Source: Hymenobacter amundsenii
GTDB taxonomy: Bacteria; Bacteroidota; Bacteroidia; Cytophagales; Hymenobacteraceae
Direction: 5' to 3'
NCBI RefSeq assembly: GCF_002204745.1
Contig: NZ_NIRR01000001.1
Span: forward strand, 124,001 to 188,000
DNA length: 64,000 bases
Part shown: positions 33,979 through 42,809 of the stretch, one piece after another
Layout: the number at the start of each line of letters is the position of its first letter
Numbering within the stretch: position 1 is the stretch's first letter
Position numbers and translations under genes: made by a program
The notes under the pieces: model-generated
Told to the model about the DNA's origin: nothing
Seen by the model: the letters and a program-made list of their open reading frames with translations, nothing else
The model's database searches: none

Positions 33979-34866
33979 ATGGAGTTATTTTTTGATTATC
34001 TACGCTTCGAGCGGCGGTACAGCCCCCACACGGTCGTATCATATCAGACCGATTTGCGGCAGTTCGGGGAGTTCCTGCACACTACGTTCGAACTTGAGGA
34101 GCCGGCCCAGGCCGACCATACGTTGGTGCGCTCCTGGGTGGTGCATTTGATGCAGCAGCAGCGCGATGCCCGCACCGTGAACCGCAAAATTGCCTGCCTG
34201 CGCTCCTACTACAGTTACTTGCTGCGTACGGGCGTTATTCAGAAGAATCCGATGCTACGCATCACCTCGCCTAAAGTGGCCAAGAAACTCCCCGAGTTTG
34301 TGCCTGAGGAGGCACTGAACGGTTTGCTTAACTCCTTCGAGTTTCCCGACACCTTGGCCGGAAGCCGCGACCAGCTGATTCTGGAACTGCTTTACGGAAC
34401 CGGCATTCGGCTCTCGGAACTGATTGGTATTCGGCACGCCGACCTGAGCTTGCTGGGCCGCACTGTGCGCGTGACGGGCAAGGGCAATAAGCAGCGGGTA
34501 GTACCACTCAATCCCAGTCTGCTGCTTGTACTGGAGCGTTATATAGCGCGGCAGAAGCAAGAATTCGGGATGAGCAGCAACGCCACCGAGGCGCTTCTCG
34601 TTACAGACAAAGGGGAGCCGTTGTACGAAAAGTTGGTTTACCGGACTGTGAAGCACTATTTGAGCCAGATAACTACTGCCTCGGGCCAACAGCATCCGCA
34701 CGTACTCCGCCACTCATTTGCCACCCACCTACTTAGCAAAGGTGCTGATTTGAACGCTATTAAAGAACTACTCGGGCACGCCAACCTAGCCGCCACGCAG
34801 GTGTACACCCACCTAAGTATCGATAGGTTGAAGTCCGTTTTTGATAAGGCCCACCCGAAGGCCTGA
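33979..34866 (+). CDS. Tyrosine recombinase of the XerC/XerD family
   Basis: The 295-residue product has the SAM-like N-terminal domain (FFDYLRFERRYSPHTVVSYQTDLRQF) and a catalytic domain with the R-K-H-R-H-Y set: Arg in GTGIRLSELI, Lys in VTGKGNK, HVLRHSFATH, GH in LLGHANLA, and Tyr in QVYTHL. Family length is about 290-300. It likely resolves chromosome dimers at dif. Position next to rpsU and hpf is a conserved Bacteroidota context, and not a sign of a mobile element. Confidence 0.9.
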   Translation: MELFFDYLRFERRYSPHTVVSYQTDLRQFGEFLHTTFELEEPAQADHTLVRSWVVHLMQQQRDARTVNRKIACLRSYYSYLLRTGVIQKNPMLRITSPKVAKKLPEFVPEEALNGLLNSFEFPDTLAGSRDQLILELLYGTGIRLSELIGIRHADLSLLGRTVRVTGKGNKQRVVPLNPSLLLVLERYIARQKQEFGMSSNATEALLVTDKGEPLYEKLVYRTVKHYLSQITTASGQQHPHVLRHSFATHLLSKGADLNAIKELLGHANLAATQVYTHLSIDRLKSVFDKAHPKA

Positions 34867-34900
34867 TTGGTTTATTTTCTTACCCTTAACACCCTCGTCG

Positions 34901-35200
34901 ATGAAAGTACAGATCAACTCGGTACATTTTGATGCCGACCAGAAATTGCTCGATTTCATCCAGCAACGCCTCAACAAGCTCGAAACCTTCTACGACCGCA
35001 TAACGGAAGGCGAAGTAATCCTGAAGCTCAATAACAAAGACGGCATCGCCAACAAAACCGTAGAAATAAAGCTCATGGTACCCGGCAATACGCTGTTCTG
35101 TGAGGAGGATGCTCCTACTTTTGAAGCAGCTACCGATGCTTGCTACGAGGCCATGCGCCGCCAGTTAGTGAAGCACAAGGAAAAGCTCGTTAACTATTAA
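34901..35200 (+). CDS. hpf: Ribosome hibernation promoting factor (short HPF/RaiA)
   Basis: The 99-residue product MKVQINSVHFDADQKLLDFIQQRLNKLETFYDRITEGEVILKLNNK... is the short HPF/RaiA fold. It binds the ribosome decoding region and stabilises inactive ribosomes in stationary phase. It lies 34 nt after the recombinase stop, so the two probably form an operon. It ends with TACTAA-free sequence before a good terminator. Confidence 0.92.
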   Translation: MKVQINSVHFDADQKLLDFIQQRLNKLETFYDRITEGEVILKLNNKDGIANKTVEIKLMVPGNTLFCEEDAPTFEAATDACYEAMRRQLVKHKEKLVNY

Positions 35201-35247
35201 GTTTTAAGTCTTCGTATGACGGCAGTTAGCTGTCTGTTAAACGCACG

Positions 35248-35282
35248 AAAAGCCCCGCCTGACGACTCAGACGGGGCTTTTT
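35248..35282. terminator. Bidirectional terminator between hpf and metK
   Basis: AAAAGCCCCG (from 35248) pairs with CGGGGCTTTT, a GC-rich stem with A-run on one side and T-run on the other. It lies between the converging stops of hpf (35200) and metK (35301), and can end both transcripts. Confidence 0.85.
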
Positions 35283-35300
35283 GATTACTCGAACATCAGT

Positions 35301-36563
35301 TTAAAGATTAAACTCAGCCTTGATTTTATCCACGTAGTCGAGCTTTTCCCAAGTGAAGGTTTCGACAGTTTTAGTGGTGCCATCGGGCATTTGCACCTGC
35401 TTGGTGCCCGCCTCGCGGCCCATGTGGCCATAAGCAGCCGACTCGGCGAAGATGGGATTCTGGAGGCCCAGACGCTGCACAATGGCGTAAGGGCGAAGGT
35501 CGAAAAGGCGCTGGACCTTTTTGGCAACCTGGCCGTCGGTGAGCTTTTCGCCGGCACCATCGGTAGCGCGGATAGTGCCGTAGGTGGTCACGAACACGCC
35601 CACCGGCTCGGCCACGCCGATGGCGTAGGCTACCTGCACCAGTACTTGGTCGGCCACGCCAGCGGCTACCAGGTTTTTGGCGATATGGCGGGCCGCGTAG
35701 GCCGCCGAGCGGTCGACCTTGCTCGAATCCTTGCCCGAGAATGCTCCGCCCCCGTGGGCACCTTTACCGCCGTAGGTATCGACGATGATTTTGCGACCCG
35801 TTAGGCCGGAGTCGCCGTGGGGACCACCGATGACGAACTTGCCGGTGGGGTTGATGTGGTGAATGATATCTGGCGTAAATAGGCGCTGGGTATCGGCATC
35901 GAGCTGGGCCTTTACGCGGGGGATAAGGATGGTTTTGATGTCGTCCTCGATGCGGCGCAGCATGGTGGCCTCGTCAGGGTCAAAATCGTCGTGCTGAGTG
36001 CTCACTACAATCGTTTCGATAGCCTCAGGCGTATTATCGTCGGCGTAGCGAATGGTGACCTGGCTTTTGGCGTCGGGGCGCAAATAGGTCATTTGCTGGC
36101 CAGCTTTGCGGATAGCCGATAGCTCGCGCAGCAACCGGTGCGAAAGGTCGAGGGCCAGGGGCATGTAATTGGCCGTTTCGTTGGTAGCGTAACCGAACAT
36201 CATGCCTTGGTCGCCAGCGCCCTGCTCTTCGGCTGTGGCGCGCTCCACGCCCTGGTTGATATCGGGCGACTGCTCGTGCAGCTTGTTGAGTACTTCGCAG
36301 GTGTCGGCGTTGAAGAGGTACTCGGGCTTATCGTAGCCGATGCGGCGAATTACGTCGCGGATGATGGGCTCGGCCGCCACATGGGCCGTAGACTTAATTT
36401 CGCCGGCAACGAGGGCAAAATCGGTGGTTACCAGCGTTTCGCAGGCCACTTTGGCGGCGGGGTCCTGGCGCAGGTACTCGTCGAGAATAGCGTCGGAAAT
36501 CTGGTCGGCTACTTTATCCGGGTGGCCTTCCGAAACAGATTCGGAAGTGAACAGGTAGGGCAT
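35301..36563 (-). CDS. metK: S-adenosylmethionine synthase
   Basis: The 420-residue protein has the MetK signatures: [33 protein letters not shown] at the N-terminus, [12 protein letters not shown](T) (ATP signature), and [31 protein letters not shown]. The enzyme makes AdoMet from methionine and ATP. Length is slightly above the usual 385-400, with small insertions. It is preceded by a TAGCTTTG box at 36638-36645. No SAM riboswitch could be folded in the leader of about 70 nt. Confidence 0.97.
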   Translation of the reverse strand: MPYLFTSESVSEGHPDKVADQISDAILDEYLRQDPAAKVACETLVTTDFALVAGEIKSTAHVAAEPIIRDVIRRIGYDKPEYLFNADTCEVLNKLHEQSPDINQGVERATAEEQGAGDQGMMFGYATNETANYMPLALDLSHRLLRELSAIRKAGQQMTYLRPDAKSQVTIRYADDNTPEAIETIVVSTQHDDFDPDEATMLRRIEDDIKTILIPRVKAQLDADTQRLFTPDIIHHINPTGKFVIGGPHGDSGLTGRKIIVDTYGGKGAHGGGAFSGKDSSKVDRSAAYAARHIAKNLVAAGVADQVLVQVAYAIGVAEPVGVFVTTYGTIRATDGAGEKLTDGQVAKKVQRLFDLRPYAIVQRLGLQNPIFAESAAYGHMGREAGTKQVQMPDGTTKTVETFTWEKLDYVDKIKAEFNL

Positions 36564-36637
36564 CAGCTAAGAAAAGTAAGAGTACGCGCGGGGCCGTCAG
36601 CCCCTGCCCCGCATTGGCAACTGGCCGGGCAGGGCCG

Positions 36638-36645
36638 CAAAGCTA
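36638..36645 (-). promoter_or_regulatory. -7 box of metK
   Basis: TAGCTTTG on the minus strand matches TAnnTTTG exactly, predicting a leader of about 70 nt before ATG 36563. No matching TTG at the -33 spacing. Confidence 0.5.
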
Positions 36646-36788
36646 CAAGATTTCCGGTGGTTGGTACCAGCTATCGGCCGCCAAACGCGGTGGGTAGGTG
36701 CGCAAGAGAAACTCAACCGACAAACGCCGTTTTCGTTTAGTAGCGCAGCACTTTTTTTCTGTCCCCATTTCCCGTACTATCCTGTCGC

Positions 36789-37616
36789 ATGAGAAAACGT
36801 TTCGCCTTACTACTGGCCCTGCCGCTACTGCCTTTGAGCTCAGCGCAGGCTCAGCGCAACGCTTCACCCTACCACACCCGCTTCGCCGTCGATGCTCCCG
36901 TGACGCTGGGTCTGGGGGCACTGAGTGGGGTAGGGCTGCTGCTCATTTCTAAAAAGGATGGTCTGGACCAAGCTGGACTGGCTGCCCTCAATAAGCAAGA
37001 TGTACCCAAATTTGACCGGTTTTCGGCCGGTAATTACAGCGCCGGTGCCCAAACAGCCAGCGACCTTATCGTGTACCCTTCGCTCTTAATCGCACCGGGA
37101 TTACTGGCCCTCAGCAACAACATTCGGGCGAACTACGGGCAAGTGCTGGGGCTCTACCTGCAGACGATGGCCGCCTCCAACGCCACTTTCACCCTCACGG
37201 CGGGCAATGTGTACCGCTACCGGCCCTTTTTATACGGCACCGAGGGCGGCACCGACAAGCGTACCAGTAACATTTCGACCAACTCGTTTTTTGCCGGCCA
37301 CACCGCCAATACGGCGGCGGCCACCTTCTTCGCAGCCAAGGTGTACCACGATTTCCATCCGGGCTCGGCGGCTCGGCCTTTTGTGTGGGGAGCGGCGGCA
37401 CTGGTACCGGCTGCTACGGGCTACTTCCGTCTTAAAGCCGGCAAGCATTTTCTTTCCGACAATATTGTGGGCTACACAGTTGGCGCGGCAGTCGGTATTC
37501 TGGTGCCCCAACTGCATAAAACCGCTGCCCGAACTGGTTATTCGGTAGCGCCGGTACAGGGCCTGAACGTGAACGGGTATGCCTACAGCGGCCTGTCGCT
37601 GACGAAGCGGCTGTGA
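36789..37616 (+). CDS. PAP2-superfamily membrane-associated phosphatase
   Basis: The 275-residue product starts with a signal-like segment (FALLLALPLLPLSSAQA). It has the three PAP2 motifs in order: YRYRPFLY (KxxxxxxRP-like), NSFFAGHT (PSGH-like with FAGH) and RLKAGKHFLSDNIVG (SRxxxxxHxxxD-like with HFLSD). The substrate is a lipid-linked or small phosphate ester, not determined. The signal and the periplasmic active site suggest the enzyme works on the outer face of the inner membrane. Confidence 0.85.
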   Translation: MRKRFALLLALPLLPLSSAQAQRNASPYHTRFAVDAPVTLGLGALSGVGLLLISKKDGLDQAGLAALNKQDVPKFDRFSAGNYSAGAQTASDLIVYPSLLIAPGLLALSNNIRANYGQVLGLYLQTMAASNATFTLTAGNVYRYRPFLYGTEGGTDKRTSNISTNSFFAGHTANTAAATFFAAKVYHDFHPGSAARPFVWGAAALVPAATGYFRLKAGKHFLSDNIVGYTVGAAVGILVPQLHKTAARTGYSVAPVQGLNVNGYAYSGLSLTKRL

Positions 37617-37644
37617 GTCTGCTAGCTGAAACGGCGGGCCATGA

Positions 37645-38895
37645 TCAAGAAAACGGGCCGTAGCTAACTACCTGCCAGAGGTGCCAGCCCAGAGCTGCTG
37701 CCACCAACAGCCCGGCCCCGAGCTGCCCTACCGGCCGCCGGGCCAACTCGGTAGCCGCAACCAGCAGCAACAGCGGCACGAGCATGAATGTGAGCCGCTC
37801 TTTGTAGTATCCGAGCCCGGCCAGAAAAACCAGCAGCAACAGCAGCAAGCCCACCAATTCGGAGAGGCTAGGCGGCCCAGATTGGTGGGCCCGGTGCCAA
37901 AGCCCGCCCGCCACGAGCGCCAGCATTATAAACGGCCCGATGGCCGGCAGCGTGGCGGCGAACTTGCTTAGGTTGGTTCCGGCCAGGGCCAGAAACACAG
38001 GCAGTGGCTGCTGCCACAAACCCCGCAGCCATACCAACTGGCCGTAGGCTTCGGCTTCGTGGTTGTAGTAGGCCACGCCCTGCAGCTGCAGCAGCCCAAT
38101 CCAGAGCAGCGTAGGCAACGCGAACAGCAGTATTAGCCCGATGGCCCGTCCCAGCAGCTCCGGCACGGCAACCGTCCGGCGTTCCAGCCAGAGGCCGTAG
38201 AGCAACACAGGCAGCACCAACGCGAAGCTGCCATACACCAGTGCCAGTACGCCACCCAGCACCGCCAGCCTTGGCAGGGCCGCCCGCCACCGGGGGCGTT
38301 CGGAAAGCTGCAAAGCCAGATAGAGTAGCAGCAGCGGAACCAGAAACGTGAACATCTGCTGATGAACGGTCCAGAAAAACGCTTTCGTGACTTGATTCGA
38401 CACCACAAACACCAGCAGCGCGGCCAGTACCAGCGGCTGGCCGCGCCCAACCGTGAGGCGGTAGTAGAGGTGCCGGAACAGTAACAGTGCCCCCAGGAGC
38501 ACGGCGTAATTCAGCAGCACGTAGCCGACATAAAACCCGAGCAGCGGCCGGTACTTGGCGGGCAGCTTGGCCACCGCGGCGGCCGGCAGCAGCCCGCCGG
38601 CTTTCAGCCCCTGCACCGCCCACGTAACCGGGTAGCCCACCGCCGAGCCCAGCAACACGAACAATGGCCGCGACTGGCGCACCGCCCGCGGCGCCAGCAG
38701 CCGGGCCGGGTAACGGGCGCTTTCCATGAACTCGAACCCGTCGCAGTTGGCCGTGAAGCCGGCGAACGAGGTCAGGTGCAGGTAGGTGCCGCAGTACTCA
38801 TCCTCGGTGCGCGGGGCCGGCGAAAACCAGAACGACGTGGTGGCTGCCAACATCAGCAGGGTGTAGCGGATGAGGCGGCCGACTATAGGGCGCAT
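37645..38895 (-). CDS. Polytopic membrane protein of unknown function
   Basis: The 416-residue product has about ten membrane helices and resembles DUF6056-type or glycosyltransferase-39-like membrane proteins. The early periplasmic loop has FSPAPRTEDEYCGTYLHLTSFAGF with an acidic pair (EDEY), a place where polyprenyl-linked glycosyltransferases hold catalytic acids. No other known motif is visible, so function is unassigned. It is downstream of the S9 peptidase gene on the same strand (58 nt apart). Confidence 0.6.
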   Translation of the reverse strand: MRPIVGRLIRYTLLMLAATTSFWFSPAPRTEDEYCGTYLHLTSFAGFTANCDGFEFMESARYPARLLAPRAVRQSRPLFVLLGSAVGYPVTWAVQGLKAGGLLPAAAVAKLPAKYRPLLGFYVGYVLLNYAVLLGALLLFRHLYYRLTVGRGQPLVLAALLVFVVSNQVTKAFFWTVHQQMFTFLVPLLLLYLALQLSERPRWRAALPRLAVLGGVLALVYGSFALVLPVLLYGLWLERRTVAVPELLGRAIGLILLFALPTLLWIGLLQLQGVAYYNHEAEAYGQLVWLRGLWQQPLPVFLALAGTNLSKFAATLPAIGPFIMLALVAGGLWHRAHQSGPPSLSELVGLLLLLLVFLAGLGYYKERLTFMLVPLLLLVAATELARRPVGQLGAGLLVAAALGWHLWQVVSYGPFS

Positions 38896-38953
38896 TTGGG
38901 ATACTTCGGGTTAAAAGAACGGCGTCGTACTGAACAGTCCGCGCATAAAACCT

Positions 38954-41407
38954 TTATTGCCCACCGACGCCGTTACCAGTGGCCCCGGCGGGCTTCAGGT
39001 TCTCTTCGAACAGTTTCAGGATACGGCGGTACTCGTCGGTCCAAGAAGATGGTTCCACGAAACCGTGATTCTCGACCGGGTACACGGCCAGCTCCCAGTT
39101 CTCCTTTTTCAGCTCGATGAGGCGCTGGGTTAAGCGCACGATGTCCTGGAAATGCACATTGGTATCGACCATGCCGTGGCACATAAGCAGGTGGCCTTTG
39201 AGGCCGGCGGCGTAGTTGATGGGCGACGAGCGGGCATAGGCCAGCGAGTCGTTGTAGGGCTCGTTGAGGATGTTGTCGGTGTAGCCGTGGTTGTAGTGGG
39301 CCCAGTCGGTGACGGAGCGCAGGGCGGCCCCGGCCTGGAACACATCGGGCTGGGTGAACATGGCCATCAGGGTGATAAAGCCGCCGTAGCTACCGCCGTA
39401 AATACCGATGCGCTGGGGGCTGACGCCGTATTTTTCGGTCAGCAGCTTGGCGCCGTCCACCTGGTCGGTGAGGTCCTTGCCGCCCATGTAGCGGTAGATG
39501 CCGGTGCGCACGTCGCGGCCGTATCCGGCCGAGCCGCGGTAATCGATATCGAGCACCGTGTACCCTTTATCAACCAGCAGGTTGTGGAACATGTACTCGC
39601 GGAAGTAGCTGCTCCACCACTTATGGGCGTTCTGGAGGTAGCCGGCCCCGTGCACAAACACCACGGCCGGGCCCTGGGCCTGCGGACTAGCCGGGCGGTA
39701 GAGGCGGGCGTACACGCCGGCTCCGTCGCGGGCTTTGTACTCGATTACCTCGGGCTGGCGCCAGGCGTAGCTCTCGAACTCGGGGGTAGTGCTATGGGTG
39801 AGGCGGCGCATTTTCGCGCCGGGCTTGTTGTCCATCGTGTACAGCTCCCAGGGCATGTTGCTGGTGCTGTAGCGCAGGGCCCAGGTTTTCTCGTCGGGCG
39901 AGAGGGTGGCCTCGTCGTAGCCGCCGGGCTGGGTGGTGAGCTGGGTGAGCCCGCCGCCACCGACCGGCATCCGGTAAAGGTGCTGCTCGCCGGGATGGGT
40001 TTTGTTGGCCAGCACGTACCAGTTTTTGCCGTCGCGGCTCAGCTGAGTTTTCTGAACCTCGAACGCGCCGCTGGTCAAGGCCTTTTGCTGGCCACTGACG
40101 ATGTCGTAGGTATACAGGTGGGAGTAGCCGGTGGCCTCGCTCTGGAACCAGAGGTGGCGCGAATCGGGCAGCCAGCCCACGTTGCCTTCGTCGTAACCGA
40201 TGCCGGGGCCGTTGATCCAGGCATCGTCGTGCTGCCGGTCGAGGAGCTTGATTTTCTGGGTAGCCGGGTCGAGGCCGACAATCCAGCGGTCCTTGTTGTC
40301 GGTGCTGCGGATGACGAGGAAAGCGTGCTGCCCGTCGGGCGACCAGAACGGGCCAAAGGGTATCACCCGGCGCAGCTCGGTGGCCGGCTTAGCGGTCTTG
40401 GCCATTTTCGCCGCCTTGGCCGAATCGGCGGGCGTGGGGGCCTGGGCTTTCAACTGATATTCCTTGCGGTAAGCTGGCTGCTCATCGAGGCCCTTTAGCT
40501 CCTGGTAACCGAGCACGAAGGTGGTGTCGCGGCCCACGTCGTAGAGGCCGAGCTGGTAGGCAGTTTGCGCCGCGCCCACCTTAGTGCGGGTGTTGATGTC
40601 TTCGGTGAAGCCCGAGGCCGTCACGAAATTGGGCACCAGCGCCACTTTCTCGGCGGCGGGCTCCTGGGCCAGGGTGTAGGTCACGTAGCGGCCATTGGGA
40701 GCCAGGCGCAGGTTGCGTACAGTTTGGGTGCCGAGCCAGATGGCTTTGGGCCGCAGCCGGGCCAGGGCCTTCTGCTGCTGCTGCCGGGCCTTGGCATCCT
40801 GCTCTTTGCCGCGCAGCACCTCGAACAAAGCCAGTTGCTGGGCTTTGAGGAATTTCTCGCTTTTATCGGTGGGCTCGCCGGTAGCCGGACGGGTGCCCTT
40901 GCGGAAGTCGGTGCGCTGTACCGTTTCGCCGGTGGCCGGGTCCCAAGTAAACAGGTTGCCGCCGCGGGTGTAGCTGATGGCCTGGTCCTGCAACGCGAAG
41001 TGCGGATCGGTTTCCTGCTCGGCGGTATTGGTTACGCGCCGGATGCGCTGGGTTTTAAGATCGAGCAGGTAGATATCGCCAGCCTTCTCGTAGAGTTTGC
41101 GGGTGTAGCGCCGGTCATACTCGCCCTCGGCAGCGGGCAACCCCGGCTGTTCGCGCAGACTCACCTTACGGGCCACGCCCCCGCCGGGGGCAATGCGGTA
41201 GAGCGAATCGCGCCGGGCCTTTTCGGGGTTCCAGTTGAAGTAGATGGTTTTGCCATCTTCGGCCCAGGAAATATTGGAGGGCGAAGTACCGAGCCACTGG
41301 GCCGGGTCGCGCATGATTTTCTCAACGGTGAGCGGGGCCAGTTGCTGAGCCTGGGCGGTGCCAGTGAGCAAAAGCGCCGCCAGGGGCAGCAGGTAGCGGT
41401 GGGTCAT
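38954..41407 (-). CDS. S9-family prolyl oligopeptidase (DPP IV-like)
   Basis: The 817-residue product has a signal peptide (LLPLAALLLTGTAQA), an N-terminal beta-propeller, and an alpha/beta hydrolase domain with catalytic Ser673 in GIYGGSYGGF, Asp748 in GMVDTNVHF and His781 in ENHGF. This is the DPP IV/acylaminoacyl-peptidase family; a periplasmic or secreted role in peptide use is likely. ATG 41407 is right before the signal peptide; an in-frame start at 41530 adds sequence unlike a leader. The DPP4 Glu-Glu motif was not checked, so exopeptidase specificity is open. Confidence 0.92.
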   Translation of the reverse strand: MTHRYLLPLAALLLTGTAQAQQLAPLTVEKIMRDPAQWLGTSPSNISWAEDGKTIYFNWNPEKARRDSLYRIAPGGGVARKVSLREQPGLPAAEGEYDRRYTRKLYEKAGDIYLLDLKTQRIRRVTNTAEQETDPHFALQDQAISYTRGGNLFTWDPATGETVQRTDFRKGTRPATGEPTDKSEKFLKAQQLALFEVLRGKEQDAKARQQQQKALARLRPKAIWLGTQTVRNLRLAPNGRYVTYTLAQEPAAEKVALVPNFVTASGFTEDINTRTKVGAAQTAYQLGLYDVGRDTTFVLGYQELKGLDEQPAYRKEYQLKAQAPTPADSAKAAKMAKTAKPATELRRVIPFGPFWSPDGQHAFLVIRSTDNKDRWIVGLDPATQKIKLLDRQHDDAWINGPGIGYDEGNVGWLPDSRHLWFQSEATGYSHLYTYDIVSGQQKALTSGAFEVQKTQLSRDGKNWYVLANKTHPGEQHLYRMPVGGGGLTQLTTQPGGYDEATLSPDEKTWALRYSTSNMPWELYTMDNKPGAKMRRLTHSTTPEFESYAWRQPEVIEYKARDGAGVYARLYRPASPQAQGPAVVFVHGAGYLQNAHKWWSSYFREYMFHNLLVDKGYTVLDIDYRGSAGYGRDVRTGIYRYMGGKDLTDQVDGAKLLTEKYGVSPQRIGIYGGSYGGFITLMAMFTQPDVFQAGAALRSVTDWAHYNHGYTDNILNEPYNDSLAYARSSPINYAAGLKGHLLMCHGMVDTNVHFQDIVRLTQRLIELKKENWELAVYPVENHGFVEPSSWTDEYRRILKLFEENLKPAGATGNGVGGQ

Positions 41408-41480
41408 AAGGGGCGGGTTTGGGCAGGAAGGTAAGGGACGCGGGCGAAACAGCGGCGTTGCGCCGGGAATGCTGAATGCG

Positions 41481-42098
41481 CTACAACCCATCCAACTCCT
41501 TTCGCAGATTCTGCCGCGCTGCCGCCCCAAACCGCTGCCGAAACTCCAGGGTGCGGTACAGCTCCGGCGTGTTCAGCAGTTGCGCCAGCACCTTGCGACG
41601 GCCCTGGCGGTACAATTCGGCGGGAACCAGCTGGTACTCCTGCCGAATTTGATGGGCGTACGCAGCGTAATCGTCCGGCTCAGCCCCCAGCACGCGCAGG
41701 TCGGCATCAAGGAAGAAATCCAGGTCGGGGGCCGGGGTGTGAGATGCAGTGTGGCGAGCGGTGCATTCGATGAGGTAAACTACCCGCGCCTGCCGCTCGG
41801 GGCTGAGGTTAGTACAGGCCAGAAACTGCCGGGCCAGCGCGGCGCTGCGGGTTTCGTTTTCCGACGACAGGTAGTCGTACACCGCATCGTGAAACCAAAC
41901 GGCCAGCTCCACCACCGGCTGGTCCTCAACCAGTTCGGCGTACTCGTCTACCGTAGCCAGCAGGGTTTGTAGGTGGTGCAGGTTGTGGTAGTAGCGGCCC
42001 GGGCCGTCGTAGGCCGCTATGAGCTGCTGGTACGTGGCGTCGCGGAGGGCGGCATCAGCTACGAGTGGGTCTGTCAAAGCGTTCCAGCGGGTTTGCAT
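41481..42098 (-). CDS. HD-domain phosphohydrolase
   Basis: The 205-residue product has HD-type metal motifs: RYYHNLHHLQTLL, WFHDAVYDYL (HD pair) and a later ECTARHTA, DLDFFLDADLRVLG. It belongs to a family of predicted metal-dependent HD hydrolases (COG4339 type) of about 200-220 residues; substrate unknown. ATG 42098 is preferred. An in-frame start at 42182 would lie in the inverted repeat at 42121-42238 and translate repeat DNA. Confidence 0.85.
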   Translation of the reverse strand: MQTRWNALTDPLVADAALRDATYQQLIAAYDGPGRYYHNLHHLQTLLATVDEYAELVEDQPVVELAVWFHDAVYDYLSSENETRSAALARQFLACTNLSPERQARVVYLIECTARHTASHTPAPDLDFFLDADLRVLGAEPDDYAAYAHQIRQEYQLVPAELYRQGRRKVLAQLLNTPELYRTLEFRQRFGAAARQNLRKELDGL

Positions 42099-42120
42099 GG
42101 GCAGATTATACGTTGATAGC

Positions 42121-42238
42121 ACGTCATTCAGAGCGCAGCGAAGAATCTCGCGTGCTGACGTTGTCGAAGTATCTAAAAGCAAGGAAGCACCAGTACAATT
42201 TCAGTACGCGAGATTCTTCGCTGCGCTCTGAATGACGT
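42121..42238. repeat. GTCATTCAGAGC-type palindromic repeat (REP-like)
   Basis: Arms 42121-42158 and 42201-42238 are reverse complements at 37 of 38 positions, loop 42 nt, beginning ACGTCATTCAGAGCGCAGCG. It fills the space between the HD gene and the GNAT gene, and its arms look like the GTCATnCTGAGC elements at 52511 and 53986. Confidence 0.85.
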
Positions 42239-42241
42239 TCT

Positions 42242-42676
42242 CTAATTCCCCGTGGGCACGCCGTAGGGGTTGGCCTTCTTGATTTCCAGGTACCGGTCCG
42301 GGGCGACCAAGTCCTGGAAGCCGAAGCGGCGGTAGAGGCCGTGGGCATCGAGGGTGGCCAGCAGAAACCGGCGCAACCCCTGCAACTCAGGGTGTTCGAA
42401 TACGGCCTGCATGAGTTGTTTGCCCAGGCTCTGGCCCTGGAATTCGGGTAGCACGAATACGTCGCAGAGCCAGGCGAAGGTGGTGTAATCAGTGACAACG
42501 CGGGCGAAGGCCGCCTGCCGGCCATCGGGGGCGTAGAGGCCAAAATTGAGCGAGTTTGTAAGGGCCCGGTCCAGGGTTTCGCGGGGCATGCCCAGGGCCC
42601 AGTAGGACTGCTGGCTGAGGTAGTCGTGAATCAGGGCCACATCGAGGCGGGCAGGGTCGGTGCTGACGGTGAACAT
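42242..42676 (-). CDS. GNAT-family N-acetyltransferase
   Basis: The 144-residue product has the GNAT acetyl-CoA loop (FVLPEFQGQSLGKQLMQAVFEHP, the Q/RxxGxG/A-like element) and a C-terminal strand RRFGFQDLVAPDRYLEIKK. Substrate unknown. It lies just outside the palindromic repeat at 42121-42238. ATG 42676 gives a complete GNAT start; a longer in-frame read to 42754 overlaps the next gene's leader and is not supported. Confidence 0.8.
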   Translation of the reverse strand: MFTVSTDPARLDVALIHDYLSQQSYWALGMPRETLDRALTNSLNFGLYAPDGRQAAFARVVTDYTTFAWLCDVFVLPEFQGQSLGKQLMQAVFEHPELQGLRRFLLATLDAHGLYRRFGFQDLVAPDRYLEIKKANPYGVPTGN

Positions 42677-42809
42677 GGGTGGGTGGTAGGCTGGTGACAG
42701 GATGCGGCGGCAAGAACGGAACCCGGCAGCAAAGCTGGCACCCACCCGGCCCAAAGCCGGTGGTTTTCGCTATCTTCCCAAGGCAAGCCTTCTCAGCAAA
42801 ATTCTGATT

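Noticed and set aside
33979-34866. Xer recombinase as part of a mobile element or integron
   Set aside because: Its neighbours rpsU and hpf are core genes and their order is conserved in Bacteroidota; no attachment sites or cargo were seen.
36564-36645. SAM riboswitch before metK
   Set aside because: The leader of about 70 nt could not be folded into a SAM riboswitch class that I know; the GC-rich hairpins there may be ordinary.
39152-40498. Long plus-strand open frame of about 448 codons
   Set aside because: It is antisense to the S9 peptidase, whose catalytic triad and signal peptide are clear; high GC keeps the opposite frame open and the translated product has a composition like a mirror frame.
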